Of a stretch of 36,868 nucleotides of DNA, positions 7,206-15,836 are shown piece by piece. The stretch spans positions 1 through 36,868 of the forward strand of contig JASHQE010000160.1 of assembly GCA_030037705.1 (NCBI GenBank), in the 5' to 3' direction. The notes below the pieces were generated by a model that was not told the DNA's origin, did no database searches, and was given only the letters and a program-made list of their open reading frames with translations. The stretch comes from Acidobacteriaceae bacterium (GTDB lineage Bacteria > Acidobacteriota > Terriglobia > Terriglobales > Acidobacteriaceae). Positions within the stretch are counted from its first letter, which is position 1, and every line of letters starts with the position of its first letter. The position numbers were made by a program, and so were the translations under genes.

Positions 7206-10040
7206 ATGAAAAGAAAGCTCCTGGTTGTCCTGGGCGCTGTCCTCATCGCCGGGTCTGAGGCGGCTTCTGCGCAGATTGTGAATCTGCCCACGAGCAAACA
7301 GCTTATCGGTGAGATTCCAGGGAATCCGCAGAAGATCAACGGGCTGCCGCTCTCGATGGCGGTCTCGCCCGACGGCCGCTATGTGGTGACAGTGGACGCA
7401 GGTTTTGGAACCTATGAGTCGCGCTATGAGCAGTCGCTCACGGTGCTCGATACACGGACAGATACGGTGACCGATTTTCCGGATGCGCGCACGCCCATCC
7501 GGGCCAAGCAGACGCTTTATTCCGGTCTGGCATTCAGCCGCGACGGCAGTCACCTGTATGCGAGCATCGCGTCGCTGACCGATTCCGAAGGAAACGGGAC
7601 GGACGCAGCGGGCAGCGGCATCGCGGTCTACAGCTTTGCGGATGGAAAGATTGCGCCGGAGCGCGTGATTCATCTTCCGATGGAGTCGCTCGCGCCGGGG
7701 CGGAAGACGCTGTTGCCCGCGGGAAAGCCGAGTGGCATGGGTATTTCTTATCCGGCGGCGATCGCGGTGCTGACGATGTTCGGGCGGGAGAAGCTGCTGG
7801 TCGCCGATAATCTCTCCGACTTTGTGGTGATGCTCGATGTAACGACGGGCGCGATTGAAAAACGCATTGATCTTTCGGAGAGCGATACGGTTCCTTCGAC
7901 GTATCCGGTAGCTCTGGCGGTGACCAAGGATGGCAAGCGCGCGTTTGTCGCGCTGTGGAACGCATCGGAGATTGCGGAGATCAATCTTGCTGGAAGCGGA
8001 ATGCTGCGCAAGCTGGACCTGCTGAAGCCAACAAACGAAGTCGCGCCGGGAACGCATCCCTGCGCCTTCGCCTTTTCTCCGGACGAGAAGACACTCTACG
8101 TGGCGCTGGCCAATCGCGATGCCGTGGCCGCTGTGAATGTGGGCGGGGGACAGTTCTCGATCAAAGGATTTTTCGATACGCGTCTGCCGGGGCAAACCTA
8201 CTTTGGCGCGGAGCCGGTGGCGCTGGCGGTGAATTCGAACGGCACGCGGCTTTACGTCGCTAACATGGCCAGCGATGCCGTGGCAGTGATCGACACGCGG
8301 AAGCTGACGGTGAAGGCAGCGAAGACGGGCATGGTGGAACCGGACGGATTCATCCCCACCGACTGGCTGCCGATGTCGATGGCCTTCGACCCGCTGCCGC
8401 AAGGCGGAAAACTCTTTGTAGCGACGGCGAAAGGCAAGGGCACAGGGCCGAATAATTTTCCCCAACACCCGGCCGAAGGAGCGGGTCAGAGCTTTATGGA
8501 CCGGCGCGGCAATACATATATTGGCACGCTGCTCTACGGATCGATTGCGGGGCTCGATGAGACCGAGATCGAAAACGACCTTCCGCAGTGGACGCCTGTG
8601 GTGCTCGACTCAAACCGCATGATCGCAGCGCAGGAGAAGATCGCTTTTGCGGGAGGCGCGCAGGACCGTATCAAGCACGTCATCTACATCATCAAGGAGA
8701 ACCGGACCTACGACCAGATCTTCGGCGACCTGGCGCAGGACGGCAAGCGTGTCGGGAACGGCGACGCGAAGCTGGCGATGTACGGCGAGAGCGTCACGCC
8801 CAATCTGCACAAGCTGGCGCTCGAGTTCGGCGTGCTGGATAACTTCTTCGATTCGGGCGAGGTGTCAGGCGACGGACACGTCTGGTCGACGGCGGGCATC
8901 GGCTCGGATTATCTGGAGAAGACCTGGCAGCAGGATTACCGTTCCGGCGAACGGCCGTATGACTACGAAGGCGTGGTGGCTGACGGCTATCCGCTGTTGC
9001 AGAAGATTCCTGACGTGAATGAGCCGGCGAGCGGCTATCTATGGGGCGATCTGGCTGCGCACGGCAAGACGTACTACCATTTTGGGGAATTTATTTCATC
9101 GACCTTCTGCAATGAGCCGGGGGTTGTCGACCCGAAGCTGGGGCCGATGCTTGCCGGACCGCAATGCGCCCATAAAGAAATTGCGCCGGGTGAGACGCTG
9201 CCCGAGGCGTGGGGCGGCGGCGTGAATAAGTGGCCGTGGCCCATTCCGGTACTGGCGATGAATGTCGCCACCAAGCCGGAGCTCGAAGGCCACTTTGCGC
9301 CTGAGGCGCCGGACTTCAACCTTGCCGTACCCGATCAGATTCGTGTGGACATTTTTCTGCGGCACCTGAAGGGCTGGCTCGCGGACCGGGAGCAGGGCAA
9401 GGACACGATGCCGAACTTCATCATGCTGCGGCTGCCGAACGATCACACTGCGGGAACTCGTCCCGGCGGACCGACACCGAAAGCCTCTGTGGCCGATAAC
9501 GATCTGGCTGTGGGGCGGGCGGTGGATGCCATTTCGCACTCGCCGTTCTGGGACGACACGGCATTCTTCATTCTCGAAGACGATGCGCAGAACGGCGCGG
9601 ATCATGTGGACGCGCATCGCAGCATTGCCCTGGTGATCAGCAAATATGCGCCCCATGGGACCAACGGAGCGCCATTCGTCGACAGCCATTTTTATTCGAC
9701 CGTGAGCGAGATCCGGACCATGGAGACGCTGCTGGGCCTGCCCCCGATGAACAACAACGACGCCTTCTGCTCGATGATGGCCGATCTCTTCACCGGACCG
9801 GGCGACCAGCCGGCGTATGAGGCGGACTATTCCAACCGAGACAATGGGTTGATTTATACGGCGAACAGGAAGGACGCCATGGGCGCGCGAGCGAGCATGA
9901 AGATGGACTTTACGCACGAAGACCGCGCGCCGGTCGAGAAGCTGAATGTAATTCTCTGGAAAGATGCGATGGGCAATGCGCCGGTACCGGTTATGTTGAA
10001 GACGAAGGAAAAGAAGGCGGGTAAGGACGACGACGATTAA
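7206..10040 (+). CDS. Secreted two-domain protein: YncE-like beta-propeller plus phosphoesterase
   Basis: This is a 944-residue exported protein. The ATG at 7206 follows a TGAGGT site and starts a typical signal peptide (MKRKLLVVLGAVLIAG...ASAQ). An in-frame GTG at 7179 would only prepend nine odd residues. Residues about 30-440 contain repeated propeller blades ('LSMAVSPDGRYVVTVD', 'VALAVTKDGKRAFVALWNAS', 'CAFAFSPDEKTLYVALANRD', 'ALAVNSNGTRLYVANM'), as in YncE/lactonase-type seven-bladed proteins. Residues about 485-900 match the phosphoesterase/alkaline-phosphatase superfamily: 'IKHVIYIIKENRTYDQIFGD', 'SGEVSGDGHVWSTAGIGSDY', 'EDDAQNGADHVDAHRS'. The Asp/His residues in the last motif are likely metal ligands. 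The substrate is unknown. The C-terminus is a Lys/Asp-rich tail. It is monocistronic. Confidence 0.9.
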   Translation: MKRKLLVVLGAVLIAGSEAASAQIVNLPTSKQLIGEIPGNPQKINGLPLSMAVSPDGRYVVTVDAGFGTYESRYEQSLTVLDTRTDTVTDFPDARTPIRAKQTLYSGLAFSRDGSHLYASIASLTDSEGNGTDAAGSGIAVYSFADGKIAPERVIHLPMESLAPGRKTLLPAGKPSGMGISYPAAIAVLTMFGREKLLVADNLSDFVVMLDVTTGAIEKRIDLSESDTVPSTYPVALAVTKDGKRAFVALWNASEIAEINLAGSGMLRKLDLLKPTNEVAPGTHPCAFAFSPDEKTLYVALANRDAVAAVNVGGGQFSIKGFFDTRLPGQTYFGAEPVALAVNSNGTRLYVANMASDAVAVIDTRKLTVKAAKTGMVEPDGFIPTDWLPMSMAFDPLPQGGKLFVATAKGKGTGPNNFPQHPAEGAGQSFMDRRGNTYIGTLLYGSIAGLDETEIENDLPQWTPVVLDSNRMIAAQEKIAFAGGAQDRIKHVIYIIKENRTYDQIFGDLAQDGKRVGNGDAKLAMYGESVTPNLHKLALEFGVLDNFFDSGEVSGDGHVWSTAGIGSDYLEKTWQQDYRSGERPYDYEGVVADGYPLLQKIPDVNEPASGYLWGDLAAHGKTYYHFGEFISSTFCNEPGVVDPKLGPMLAGPQCAHKEIAPGETLPEAWGGGVNKWPWPIPVLAMNVATKPELEGHFAPEAPDFNLAVPDQIRVDIFLRHLKGWLADREQGKDTMPNFIMLRLPNDHTAGTRPGGPTPKASVADNDLAVGRAVDAISHSPFWDDTAFFILEDDAQNGADHVDAHRSIALVISKYAPHGTNGAPFVDSHFYSTVSEIRTMETLLGLPPMNNNDAFCSMMADLFTGPGDQPAYEADYSNRDNGLIYTANRKDAMGARASMKMDFTHEDRAPVEKLNVILWKDAMGNAPVPVMLKTKEKKAGKDDDD

Positions 10041-10220
10041 CCCGGCCGGAAGCCTTTTGCATTCTGTAGATTCGATCCTGCGGATCGCGTGAGCGGGATC
10101 ACGCTCGCAGCATCGTTTTGTGCGTGTGAATAGCGCCTTACCGGCAAGCGGAGCGGAGGCGCGCCCAACGGTTCACAGAATGGGATGAGCAGCGAGAAAA
10201 TGGAACTGAACGGCGCGTAA

Positions 10221-10251
10221 AGAGCCTAAGTTCTTCGCCAAAACAGGCTCT
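10221..10251. promoter_or_regulatory. Inverted repeat upstream of the nuo operon
   Basis: AGAGCCT (10221-10227) and AGGCTCT (10245-10251) form a perfect 7-bp inverted repeat with a 17-base spacer, about 40 bases before nuoA. It could be an operator, a leader hairpin, or the end of the upstream transcript. The TAAACT just after the second arm could be a -10 box, but no good -35 was found. Tentative. Confidence 0.25.
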
Positions 10252-10291
10252 AAACTGATAGTTTTGATAGAGAAGGACTCTCTCACCTGTG

Positions 10292-10663
10292 ATGGCTTCC
10301 AATCCTTACTTTTCTCTGGCAGTTCTGTTTGTAGCGGCGCTCGGGTTCGGGCTTGCTCCGCTGGGATTGGCCTGGGTGTGGGCGCGGGTTTTTTCCCCGA
10401 AGAAGCCGAACGCAGTGAAGAACTCGATCTACGAATGCGGACTGGAGTCGAAGGGCGACGCGTGGATGCAGTTTCGCTCCGCCTATTATCTCTACGCCAT
10501 CATCTTTCTCATCTTCGACGTGGAGGCCGTATTCTTGTTGCCCTTTGCGGTGGCGTTTACAGGGTTAAGCGCAGCGGCCTGCGCGGCCATGCTGGTTTTT
10601 GTGCTGATGCTCGTGGAGGGTCTGGCGTGGGCATGGGCCAAAGGGATTTTGACGTGGGCGTAA
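10292..10663 (+). CDS. nuoA: NADH-quinone oxidoreductase subunit A
   Basis: This membrane subunit of respiratory complex I lies at the junction with the peripheral arm. The 123-residue product has three predicted helices and the NuoA loop motif 'NSIYECGLESKGDAW', then 'FRSAYYLYAIIFLIFDVEAV' with the conserved acidic FDVE. The start may be ATG 10292 or the preceding GTG 10289; AGAAGGA at 10271-10277 fits both loosely. It opens the operon nuoA-B-C-D-I-H-J-K-L-M-M-N. The next gene follows after 161 bases filled by an inverted repeat. Confidence 0.95.
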   Translation: MASNPYFSLAVLFVAALGFGLAPLGLAWVWARVFSPKKPNAVKNSIYECGLESKGDAWMQFRSAYYLYAIIFLIFDVEAVFLLPFAVAFTGLSAAACAAMLVFVLMLVEGLAWAWAKGILTWA

Positions 10664-10670
10664 AAGACGA

Positions 10671-10812
10671 GTGAACAGTTGTCAGTTCACAGTGATCAGT
10701 TTCTTCGTGCGAATTCGAAACGTGGCGAAGAGCGGAGATGTCTGGCGGACTGAACAAATAAAGATTCGGAGACTGAAAACTGATCACTGTTCACTAATCA
10801 CTGTTGACTGGA
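10671..10812. repeat. Inverted pair of ACTGATCACTG-type repeats between nuoA and nuoB
   Basis: The left arm (10671-10703) carries GTGAACAGTTGTCAGTTCAC then AGTGATCAGTTTC. The right arm (10775-10812) reads, on the other strand, GTCAACAGTGATTAGTGAAC then AGTGATCAGTTTTC. The two arms are therefore imperfect inverted copies of about 33 bases around a spacer of about 70 bases and could fold into a long stem. Related ACTGATCACTG cores occur at 13451-13484 and 25438-25483, also between cotranscribed genes. Confidence 0.75.
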
Positions 10813-10824
10813 GCGTAGCGACCG

Positions 10825-11439
10825 ATGGCTGTCGACAACGAATTGAAGATCGAACTGGGTAAGCAGGGCGTCTTCGTCACGACCATCGAGGAGCTCTATA
10901 ACTGGGGGCGGCGCAGCTCGGTATGGCCGATGCAGTTCGGGCTAGCCTGCTGCGCGATCGAGATGATTGCGACAACGATGGCCCGCTATGACCTGGCGCG
11001 TTTCGGCGCGGAGGTGTTTCGGCCTTCGCCGCGGCAGGCCGACCTGATGATCATCTCCGGCACGGTGACCAAGAAGATGGCGCCGCAGGTGGTGCGGCTC
11101 TATAACCAGATGGCCGAGCCCAGATATGTGATTGCGATGGGCGCCTGCGCGATCTCGGGCGGTCCGTTCAAGCAGGGCTATAACGTGCTGAAAGGCATTG
11201 ATCGCTACATTCCGGTGGATGTGCACATTCCCGGCTGCCCGCCGCGGCCGGAGGCGTTGATTCAGGCGTTCATGACGCTTCAAAAGAAGATCGACGAGCA
11301 GCCGCTGACGGGCGCAGATCGTCCACGGCATCTGGACGCGGAGGCGCAGGGTGAGTTTCCGGTGCCGGAGCCGGGCGAGCACGATCTGGAGCCGACGTCG
11401 AATCCAGGCGTGTGGACGGTGCCGGTGGTGATTCGGTGA
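10825..11439 (+). CDS. nuoB: NADH-quinone oxidoreductase subunit B
   Basis: This peripheral-arm subunit carries the terminal [4Fe-4S] cluster N2, which passes electrons to quinone. The 204-residue protein shows the NuoB cysteines: the adjacent pair in '[12 protein letters not shown]', one in '[11 protein letters not shown]', and one in '[14 protein letters not shown]'. The family motif '[17 protein letters not shown]' is present. Beyond residue about 160 there is a Glu/Pro-rich extension ending '[13 protein letters not shown]'. The RBS is weak (GGAGCG region); the ATG is chosen because the family domain begins right after it. Confidence 0.97.
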   Translation: MAVDNELKIELGKQGVFVTTIEELYNWGRRSSVWPMQFGLACCAIEMIATTMARYDLARFGAEVFRPSPRQADLMIISGTVTKKMAPQVVRLYNQMAEPRYVIAMGACAISGGPFKQGYNVLKGIDRYIPVDVHIPGCPPRPEALIQAFMTLQKKIDEQPLTGADRPRHLDAEAQGEFPVPEPGEHDLEPTSNPGVWTVPVVIR

Positions 11440-11490
11440 GAAAAGCAGGGAACAGGGAATGGGGACTGGAAAACACCTCACTGCTGAGGT

Positions 11491-11556
11491 TTTGTAACAG
11501 GGAACGGCTTTAGCCGTGCCGTAAGAGGCGCATAAAACCGGGGCTTTAGCCGCTGA
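11491..11556 (-). repeat. Dispersed repeat, GGGCTAAAGCCC family (copy 2) between nuoB and nuoC
   Basis: Read on the minus strand it gives CGGCTAAAGCCCC, a spacer, then GGCACGGCTAAAGCCGTTCC followed by CTGTTACAAA, matching the copy at 4851-4920. Just upstream (about 11476-11492) ACCTCA-ctgc-TGAGGT with a short TTT is a weak hairpin. The repeat lies within the operon, so its hairpins will be transcribed into the nuo mRNA. Confidence 0.75.
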
Positions 11557-11578
11557 GGGAATTAAAGGAAAACGCATT

Positions 11579-12232
11579 GTGAGGACGGTGGAAGAGATCA
11601 AGGCGGCGATTGAGGCGGCTGTGCCGGACGCGGGCGTTACTCTTGTGATGAACCCAAGCCCTGCGGCGCAGCATTCGCTGCTGCTCCAGCCCGAAAAAGC
11701 CGTTGCTGTGGCGACTTTTCTGCGCGACAGCCCTGAGCTGGCCTTCGACTATCTCTCGAACGTGACAGGTGTGGACTGGCTGGACAAAGAGATCGCTGAA
11801 AAAGTGAAGGTCACGAAGTCGGTGACCAAGACCGTGGACGGCGTAGAGCAGACGGTCGACGAAACGGTGGAAGAGACGCAGAAGCGCGTTGAGCCCGGCT
11901 ATCTGGAGGCTGTGTATCACCTCTACTCTGTCGCGTTGAAGGACGGGCCGCTGGTGATCAGGATGCGGACGGCGAACCGGACAGACAAGATCGAGATGCC
12001 ATCGCTGACGCCGGTGTGGCGTGGGGCCGAGTTTCAGGAGCGCGAGGTCTTCGATCTTTACGGCATTGTCTTTGCTGGCCATCCGGACCTGCGGCGGATT
12101 CTGATGTGGGACGGATTCAAGGACCACCCTATGCGCAAGGACTACGTGGAACCGGACGACTTTGAATACGAGCCGACGGCTCACGATGAAGTATTGAAGC
12201 GCGCGCAGGAGCGCCAGGCAAGCAGGGACTAG
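11579..12232 (+). CDS. nuoC: NADH-quinone oxidoreductase subunit C
   Basis: This is the 30-kDa-type peripheral-arm subunit of complex I, 217 residues. It starts with GTG, with AAAGGAAAA about ten bases before it. The family core is present: '[20 protein letters not shown]', '[20 protein letters not shown]' and '[20 protein letters not shown]'. It is a separate protein, not fused to NuoD as in E. coli. Residues about 71-106 form a Lys/Thr/Val/Glu-rich insert between the 'VTGVDWLDK' segment and the YHLYS strand; most NuoC proteins have only a few residues there. The stop codon falls in a GGGACTAGGGA-type repeat shared with the flanks of other nuo genes. Confidence 0.95.
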   Translation: MRTVEEIKAAIEAAVPDAGVTLVMNPSPAAQHSLLLQPEKAVAVATFLRDSPELAFDYLSNVTGVDWLDKEIAEKVKVTKSVTKTVDGVEQTVDETVEETQKRVEPGYLEAVYHLYSVALKDGPLVIRMRTANRTDKIEMPSLTPVWRGAEFQEREVFDLYGIVFAGHPDLRRILMWDGFKDHPMRKDYVEPDDFEYEPTAHDEVLKRAQERQASRD

Positions 12233-12254
12233 GGACGTAGGGACTAGACAACGA

Positions 12255-13427
12255 ATGAGTTTGTTGGACACAAAGCCGGAACACATCGAGGGTTGGAACC
12301 GGCCGCCGGTGATTGAGCCGGACGGCGAAGGCGAACTGTTGGAAGTAGCCATGGGACCGCACCATCCTTCGACGCACGGCGTCTTCCGCATGGATGTGGC
12401 GCTCGATGGCGAGCGCGTGGTGAGGCTCAAACCAGTTTTCGGTTACCTGCACCGCAATCACGAGAAGATCGCTGAAGGCACGACCTACCTGGCGTCAATG
12501 CCGTATACCGACCGGCTCGATTATTTCTGCTCGCTCTCGAACAACTGGGCGTATGCGCTGGCGGTGGAGAAGCTCGTTGGACAGGAGGTTCCGGAGCGCG
12601 CGCAATACATCCGCGTGATTCTCGCAGAGCTGACACGCATCCAGAATCACGCGTCGACCATCGGCTTTTTACTGCAGGAGATGGGCGCCAGCGGAACGCC
12701 GCTGATGTACGCCTTCCGTGAGCGCGAAAAGATTCTCGATCTCTTTGAGTCCCTCACCGGATCGCGGATGATGTGCAACTACATGCGCTTTGGTGGATGC
12801 CGCGTGGACGTGTCGGGGCCGTGGCTCGCGGCCACGCGCAAGGTGGTTGCGGGTCTGCCGGCATTTGTGGACGAATTCGAAGCGCTGCTCAGTTCCAATG
12901 AAATCTTGATGGCGCGTTGCCAGGGCGTGGGTGTGCTCAAGCCTGCGCTTGCAGTGAATGCCAGCATCAGTGGTCCGATGCTGCGCGCTTCGGGCGTGAA
13001 CTACGACATCCGCAAGGTGGATCATTACGGCATCTACGACAGGTTCAAGTTCCGCGTGCCGCTGGGCGATCACGGCGATATCTACGACCGGTACATGGTG
13101 CGTGTGCTGGAGATGCGCGAGTCGATCGGGATTTTGAACCAGGCGCTTAAGGAGATTCCGGGCGGTCCAATCATGGATCCGAAGGCGAAGCTGCGCGGCT
13201 TTCGGCCGAAGGCCGGCGAGGCCTACGGTCGCATCGAAGCACCGAAGGGCGAACTCGGTTTTTATCTGATCAGTGACGGCAGCCCGAATCCGTATCGGTA
13301 TCGCGTGCGGCCGCCGAGCCTGATCAACCTGACGGTTCTCGAAGACATGTGTTTGGGGCAGAACGTGGCGGATGTGGTGCTGATCTTTGGCTCGGTCGAT
13401 ATTGTGCTGGGAGAAGTGGATCGATAG
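12255..13427 (+). CDS. nuoD: NADH-quinone oxidoreductase subunit D
   Basis: This 49-kDa-type subunit forms the quinone-reduction site with NuoB. The 390-residue protein contains '[20 protein letters not shown]' with the quinone-site histidine, '[15 protein letters not shown]', '[20 protein letters not shown]' and the C-terminal '[20 protein letters not shown]' ending 'GEVDR'. Length is slightly shorter than the usual 400-420. The next gene is nuoI after 72 bases with an ACTGATCACTG repeat; the nuoE, nuoF and nuoG genes often found downstream of nuoD are absent. Confidence 0.97.
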   Translation: MSLLDTKPEHIEGWNRPPVIEPDGEGELLEVAMGPHHPSTHGVFRMDVALDGERVVRLKPVFGYLHRNHEKIAEGTTYLASMPYTDRLDYFCSLSNNWAYALAVEKLVGQEVPERAQYIRVILAELTRIQNHASTIGFLLQEMGASGTPLMYAFREREKILDLFESLTGSRMMCNYMRFGGCRVDVSGPWLAATRKVVAGLPAFVDEFEALLSSNEILMARCQGVGVLKPALAVNASISGPMLRASGVNYDIRKVDHYGIYDRFKFRVPLGDHGDIYDRYMVRVLEMRESIGILNQALKEIPGGPIMDPKAKLRGFRPKAGEAYGRIEAPKGELGFYLISDGSPNPYRYRVRPPSLINLTVLEDMCLGQNVADVVLIFGSVDIVLGEVDR

Positions 13428-13450
13428 CTTTTGAGGGACTAGGGAATTGT

Positions 13451-13484
13451 TCACTGATCCCTGTTCACTGACCACTGATAGCTG
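13451..13484. repeat. ACTGATCACTG-type short repeat between nuoD and nuoI
   Basis: The sequence is a run of TCACTGATC, TTCACTGACC and CACTGATAGC units, related to the arms at 10671-10812 and 25438-25483. It ends a few bases before the GGAGG that serves nuoI. Confidence 0.6.
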
Positions 13485-13499
13485 AATCCGGAGGATGCG

Positions 13500-14132
13500 T
13501 TGTTAGGTGAGGGGATCATAAAGGGAATGCTGGAGACGGCGAAGAACTTCGCAGGCAGCTTTGTCTCCGCGGATCGGCTCACCACCGTGGAGTATCCGGA
13601 GCAGCGGATTCCCACGGCGGAGAATGCGCGCGTCTTTCCTTTTCTCGTCTACGATGGGGCCGGCTGGGAGGCAGGCCTGCGTTGCGTGGCCTGCCAGATC
13701 TGCGAGAAAGAGTGCCCACCCAAATGCATTTACATCGAGAAGAGCAAGGATAAGAAGCCGGATTTCGTCGGCAAGATGCAGATTTATCCCGTGCGGTTCG
13801 ACATCGATATCTCGGTGTGCATGAGCTGCCAGATCTGCGTGGAGGTTTGCCCGTTCGAGGCCATCAAGATGGACACGCAGTTCGAACTGGCGACCGATGA
13901 CCGCTTTGGTGGCCTGCTGATGGATCGCCAGCAGCTTGCGAAGTCAAACGAGTACTATCACTCGATTCATCCTGCGGAAGCGGCTGAAGTGGATGCACGC
14001 CTGGCGCAGGAAAAGACCGCGGCGGAAGCCAAGGCAAAGGCTGCCGCCGAAGCCGCCGCTGCCAAGGCCGCAGCCGACGCGGCAAAAGCCGCTGCGGCCA
14101 AGCCCGAGACGCCGGCCGCGGGGGGCAATTAG
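13500..14132 (+). CDS. nuoI: NADH-quinone oxidoreductase subunit I (2x[4Fe-4S] ferredoxin-like)
   Basis: This ferredoxin-like peripheral subunit carries clusters N6a and N6b, which relay electrons to NuoB. In the 210-residue protein the two cluster motifs are 'CVACQICEKECPPKCIY' and 'CMSCQICVEVCPFEAIKMD'. The start is TTG at 13500 after GGAGG; an ATG at 13495 is out of frame and stops after three codons. Residues about 160-210 are an unusual Ala/Lys/Glu-rich tail (an AAAEAAAAKAAADAAKAAAA-type stretch) ending PETPAAGGN, absent from standard NuoI and probably a helix or disordered. Here nuoI precedes nuoH, the reverse of the common order. Confidence 0.95.
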   Translation: MLGEGIIKGMLETAKNFAGSFVSADRLTTVEYPEQRIPTAENARVFPFLVYDGAGWEAGLRCVACQICEKECPPKCIYIEKSKDKKPDFVGKMQIYPVRFDIDISVCMSCQICVEVCPFEAIKMDTQFELATDDRFGGLLMDRQQLAKSNEYYHSIHPAEAAEVDARLAQEKTAAEAKAKAAAEAAAAKAAADAAKAAAAKPETPAAGGN

Positions 14133-14135
14133 CTC

Positions 14136-15326
14136 ATGGCCGCGGCATCTATTTCGGTCACTCTTGACCAGATCTTTGTTCTGCTGCGTGACTGGCTCGT
14201 CCACTTTCTGCCTGCGGCGTTGCGGCCGTTTGCCAGCGTAGTGCTGGGCGTGGTGGCGATTGTGGCGGTTTTTCCGGGACTCTTTGCGCTGACCACGGTC
14301 TTCGAGCGCAAGGGACTGGGCCGCATGCAGAACCGGCTGGGCCCGAATCGCGTGGGGCCGTTCGGATTTTTTCAGCCCATTGCCGACGGCATCAAGTCGC
14401 TGACCAAGGAAGACGTGATTCCGTTTCGCGCCGATGCGGCGGTGCACTTTCTTGCGCCGCTGGTGCTGGTAGTTGCGGTGTTCATGGGTTTTGCGGTGCT
14501 GCCGGTGGGCCGCAACATGGTTCTCGTCGACATGGACGCGGGACTGCTGTTCTTCTTTGCCATGGGCGCATCGACGGAACTCAGCGTGTTCATGGCTGGT
14601 TGGTCAAGTCGCAACAAGTATTCGATTCTGGGTGCGATGCGCGCCGTGGGCCAGATGATCAGCTACGAGGTGCCGCTTCTGCTGTCGAGTGTAGCCGTTG
14701 TGATGATCACCGGTTCGCTTTCGCTGACGAAGATCGTCGCGGCACAGAATCAGTACACAGGCATTTTTCCGCACTGGTATGTGTTTACGCCATGGGGATT
14801 CGCGGCGTTTCTGATGTTTGCCATTGCCGCCACGGCCGAGACGAATCGCACGCCATTCGATCTGCCGGAAGGCGAGTCGGAATTGGTAGCCGGTTACTTC
14901 ACCGAGTATTCGGGATTCAAGTTCGCACTGTTCTTTCTCGGCGAATATCTGGGCATGTTTTCGATCTCCGGGCTGGGCGCAACACTGTTCTTCGGCGGAT
15001 GGTCGGCGCCGCTCTCGTTTCTGAATGTCATTCCTTCGTGGATCTGGTTTTTTGCCAAGGTGATGGCCGCGATCTTCGTCTTCATCTGGATGCGCGGCAC
15101 GCTTCCGCGTCTTCGCCAAGACCAGTTGATGAACTTCGCGTGGAAGTTCGTTCTGCCTTTCACGTTGCTCGATCTTATGGTGACGGCTTTATGGCGCTTC
15201 ATGGGCGAGGGCTGGGCGCGCTGGGTGGTCTGTACAGCCATTCTTGCTGGAGCGTACGTGCTGATGGGCCGCACAGCCATGCAGCAGAAAAAGTTTGGAC
15301 CGAGGAGTTACCGCTATGCAGAGTGA
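14136..15326 (+). CDS. nuoH: NADH-quinone oxidoreductase subunit H
   Basis: This membrane subunit forms the quinone chamber and links the peripheral arm to the proton-translocating arm. The 396-residue protein has about eight helices and the NuoH signatures 'RMQNRLGPNRVGPFGFFQP' with 'IADGIKSLTKED', 'TAETNRTPFDLPEGESELVA', and 'YTEYSGFKFALFFLGEY' (here FTEYSG). The start lies three bases after the nuoI stop, indicating translational coupling; a GGGGG run is the only RBS-like sequence. The C-terminus 'QQKKFGPRSYRYAE' is charged. Confidence 0.97.
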   Translation: MAAASISVTLDQIFVLLRDWLVHFLPAALRPFASVVLGVVAIVAVFPGLFALTTVFERKGLGRMQNRLGPNRVGPFGFFQPIADGIKSLTKEDVIPFRADAAVHFLAPLVLVVAVFMGFAVLPVGRNMVLVDMDAGLLFFFAMGASTELSVFMAGWSSRNKYSILGAMRAVGQMISYEVPLLLSSVAVVMITGSLSLTKIVAAQNQYTGIFPHWYVFTPWGFAAFLMFAIAATAETNRTPFDLPEGESELVAGYFTEYSGFKFALFFLGEYLGMFSISGLGATLFFGGWSAPLSFLNVIPSWIWFFAKVMAAIFVFIWMRGTLPRLRQDQLMNFAWKFVLPFTLLDLMVTALWRFMGEGWARWVVCTAILAGAYVLMGRTAMQQKKFGPRSYRYAE

Positions 15327-15335
15327 GGAGCGCCG

Positions 15336-15836
15336 ATGAGTTTTGTGTTTTATCTGATCGCGGCTCTAACTCTGGCCGGCGGGCTGGCGGCAGTACTGTT
15401 GCGCAACACGGTTCACTGCGCGCTGGCCCTCACGGTGGCCTTTGCGGGACTGGCGCTGCTCTTTCTCGGCCTCGACGCGCAGTTTGCCGGCTTTGCGCAG
15501 ATCCTCATCTATATCGGCGCGGTTGCGATCCTAGTGGTTTTCGCGATTCTGCTTACGCGCAGCTCCGAGACGATGCAGGAAGGCGTCTTCAGCAAAAGCT
15601 GGTTTGCGGGGTTGGTGATTGCGGCGGGCGTTTTTGCCGTGCTCGGCTGGGCTGTGCTCGAAAGCGCACATGCGCTGCCATTCGAGACTGCCGCACCTCG
15701 AGTGACGGTGCGCGATATCGGCAATGCGCTGGTGGGCCGCTACGTGCTGCCGCTGGAGATTGTCGCGCTGCTGCTGACGGCGGCAACCATTGGCGCAGTG
15801 ATTGTCGCGCTGCATGAGAAAGAGAGGGCGCGGTGA
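15336..15836 (+). CDS. nuoJ: NADH-quinone oxidoreductase subunit J
   Basis: This small membrane subunit of complex I has 166 residues and about five helices. The family motif is 'AGLALLFLGLDAQFAGFAQI', with the following 'LIYIGAVAILVVFAILLTR' containing the pi-bulge helix (YxGAvaiLvvFvvml type). GAGGAG lies six bases before the ATG. The stop overlaps the nuoK start (TGATG). Confidence 0.96.
   Translation: MSFVFYLIAALTLAGGLAAVLLRNTVHCALALTVAFAGLALLFLGLDAQFAGFAQILIYIGAVAILVVFAILLTRSSETMQEGVFSKSWFAGLVIAAGVFAVLGWAVLESAHALPFETAAPRVTVRDIGNALVGRYVLPLEIVALLLTAATIGAVIVALHEKERAR

Noticed and set aside
6933..8468. Long minus-strand open frame (511 codons) opposite the propeller gene
   Set aside because: It is antisense to a well-supported conserved gene; Arg/His-rich composition is typical of the reverse reading of GC-rich codons. 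The same applies to 2917-3837, 11546-12430, 16377-17504, 18182-18970 and 21868-22761.
11476..11493. Terminator between nuoB and nuoC
   Set aside because: Stem of six pairs with only TTT; the downstream genes clearly belong to the same operon.
10671..13484. CRISPR-like array from the repeated CACTGATC units
   Set aside because: Units are irregular, few, partly inverted and without uniform spacers; no cas gene is nearby.
14600..15817. Plus-strand 405-codon frame across nuoH and nuoJ
   Set aside because: Out of frame with both conserved genes and low-quality composition; a shadow frame.
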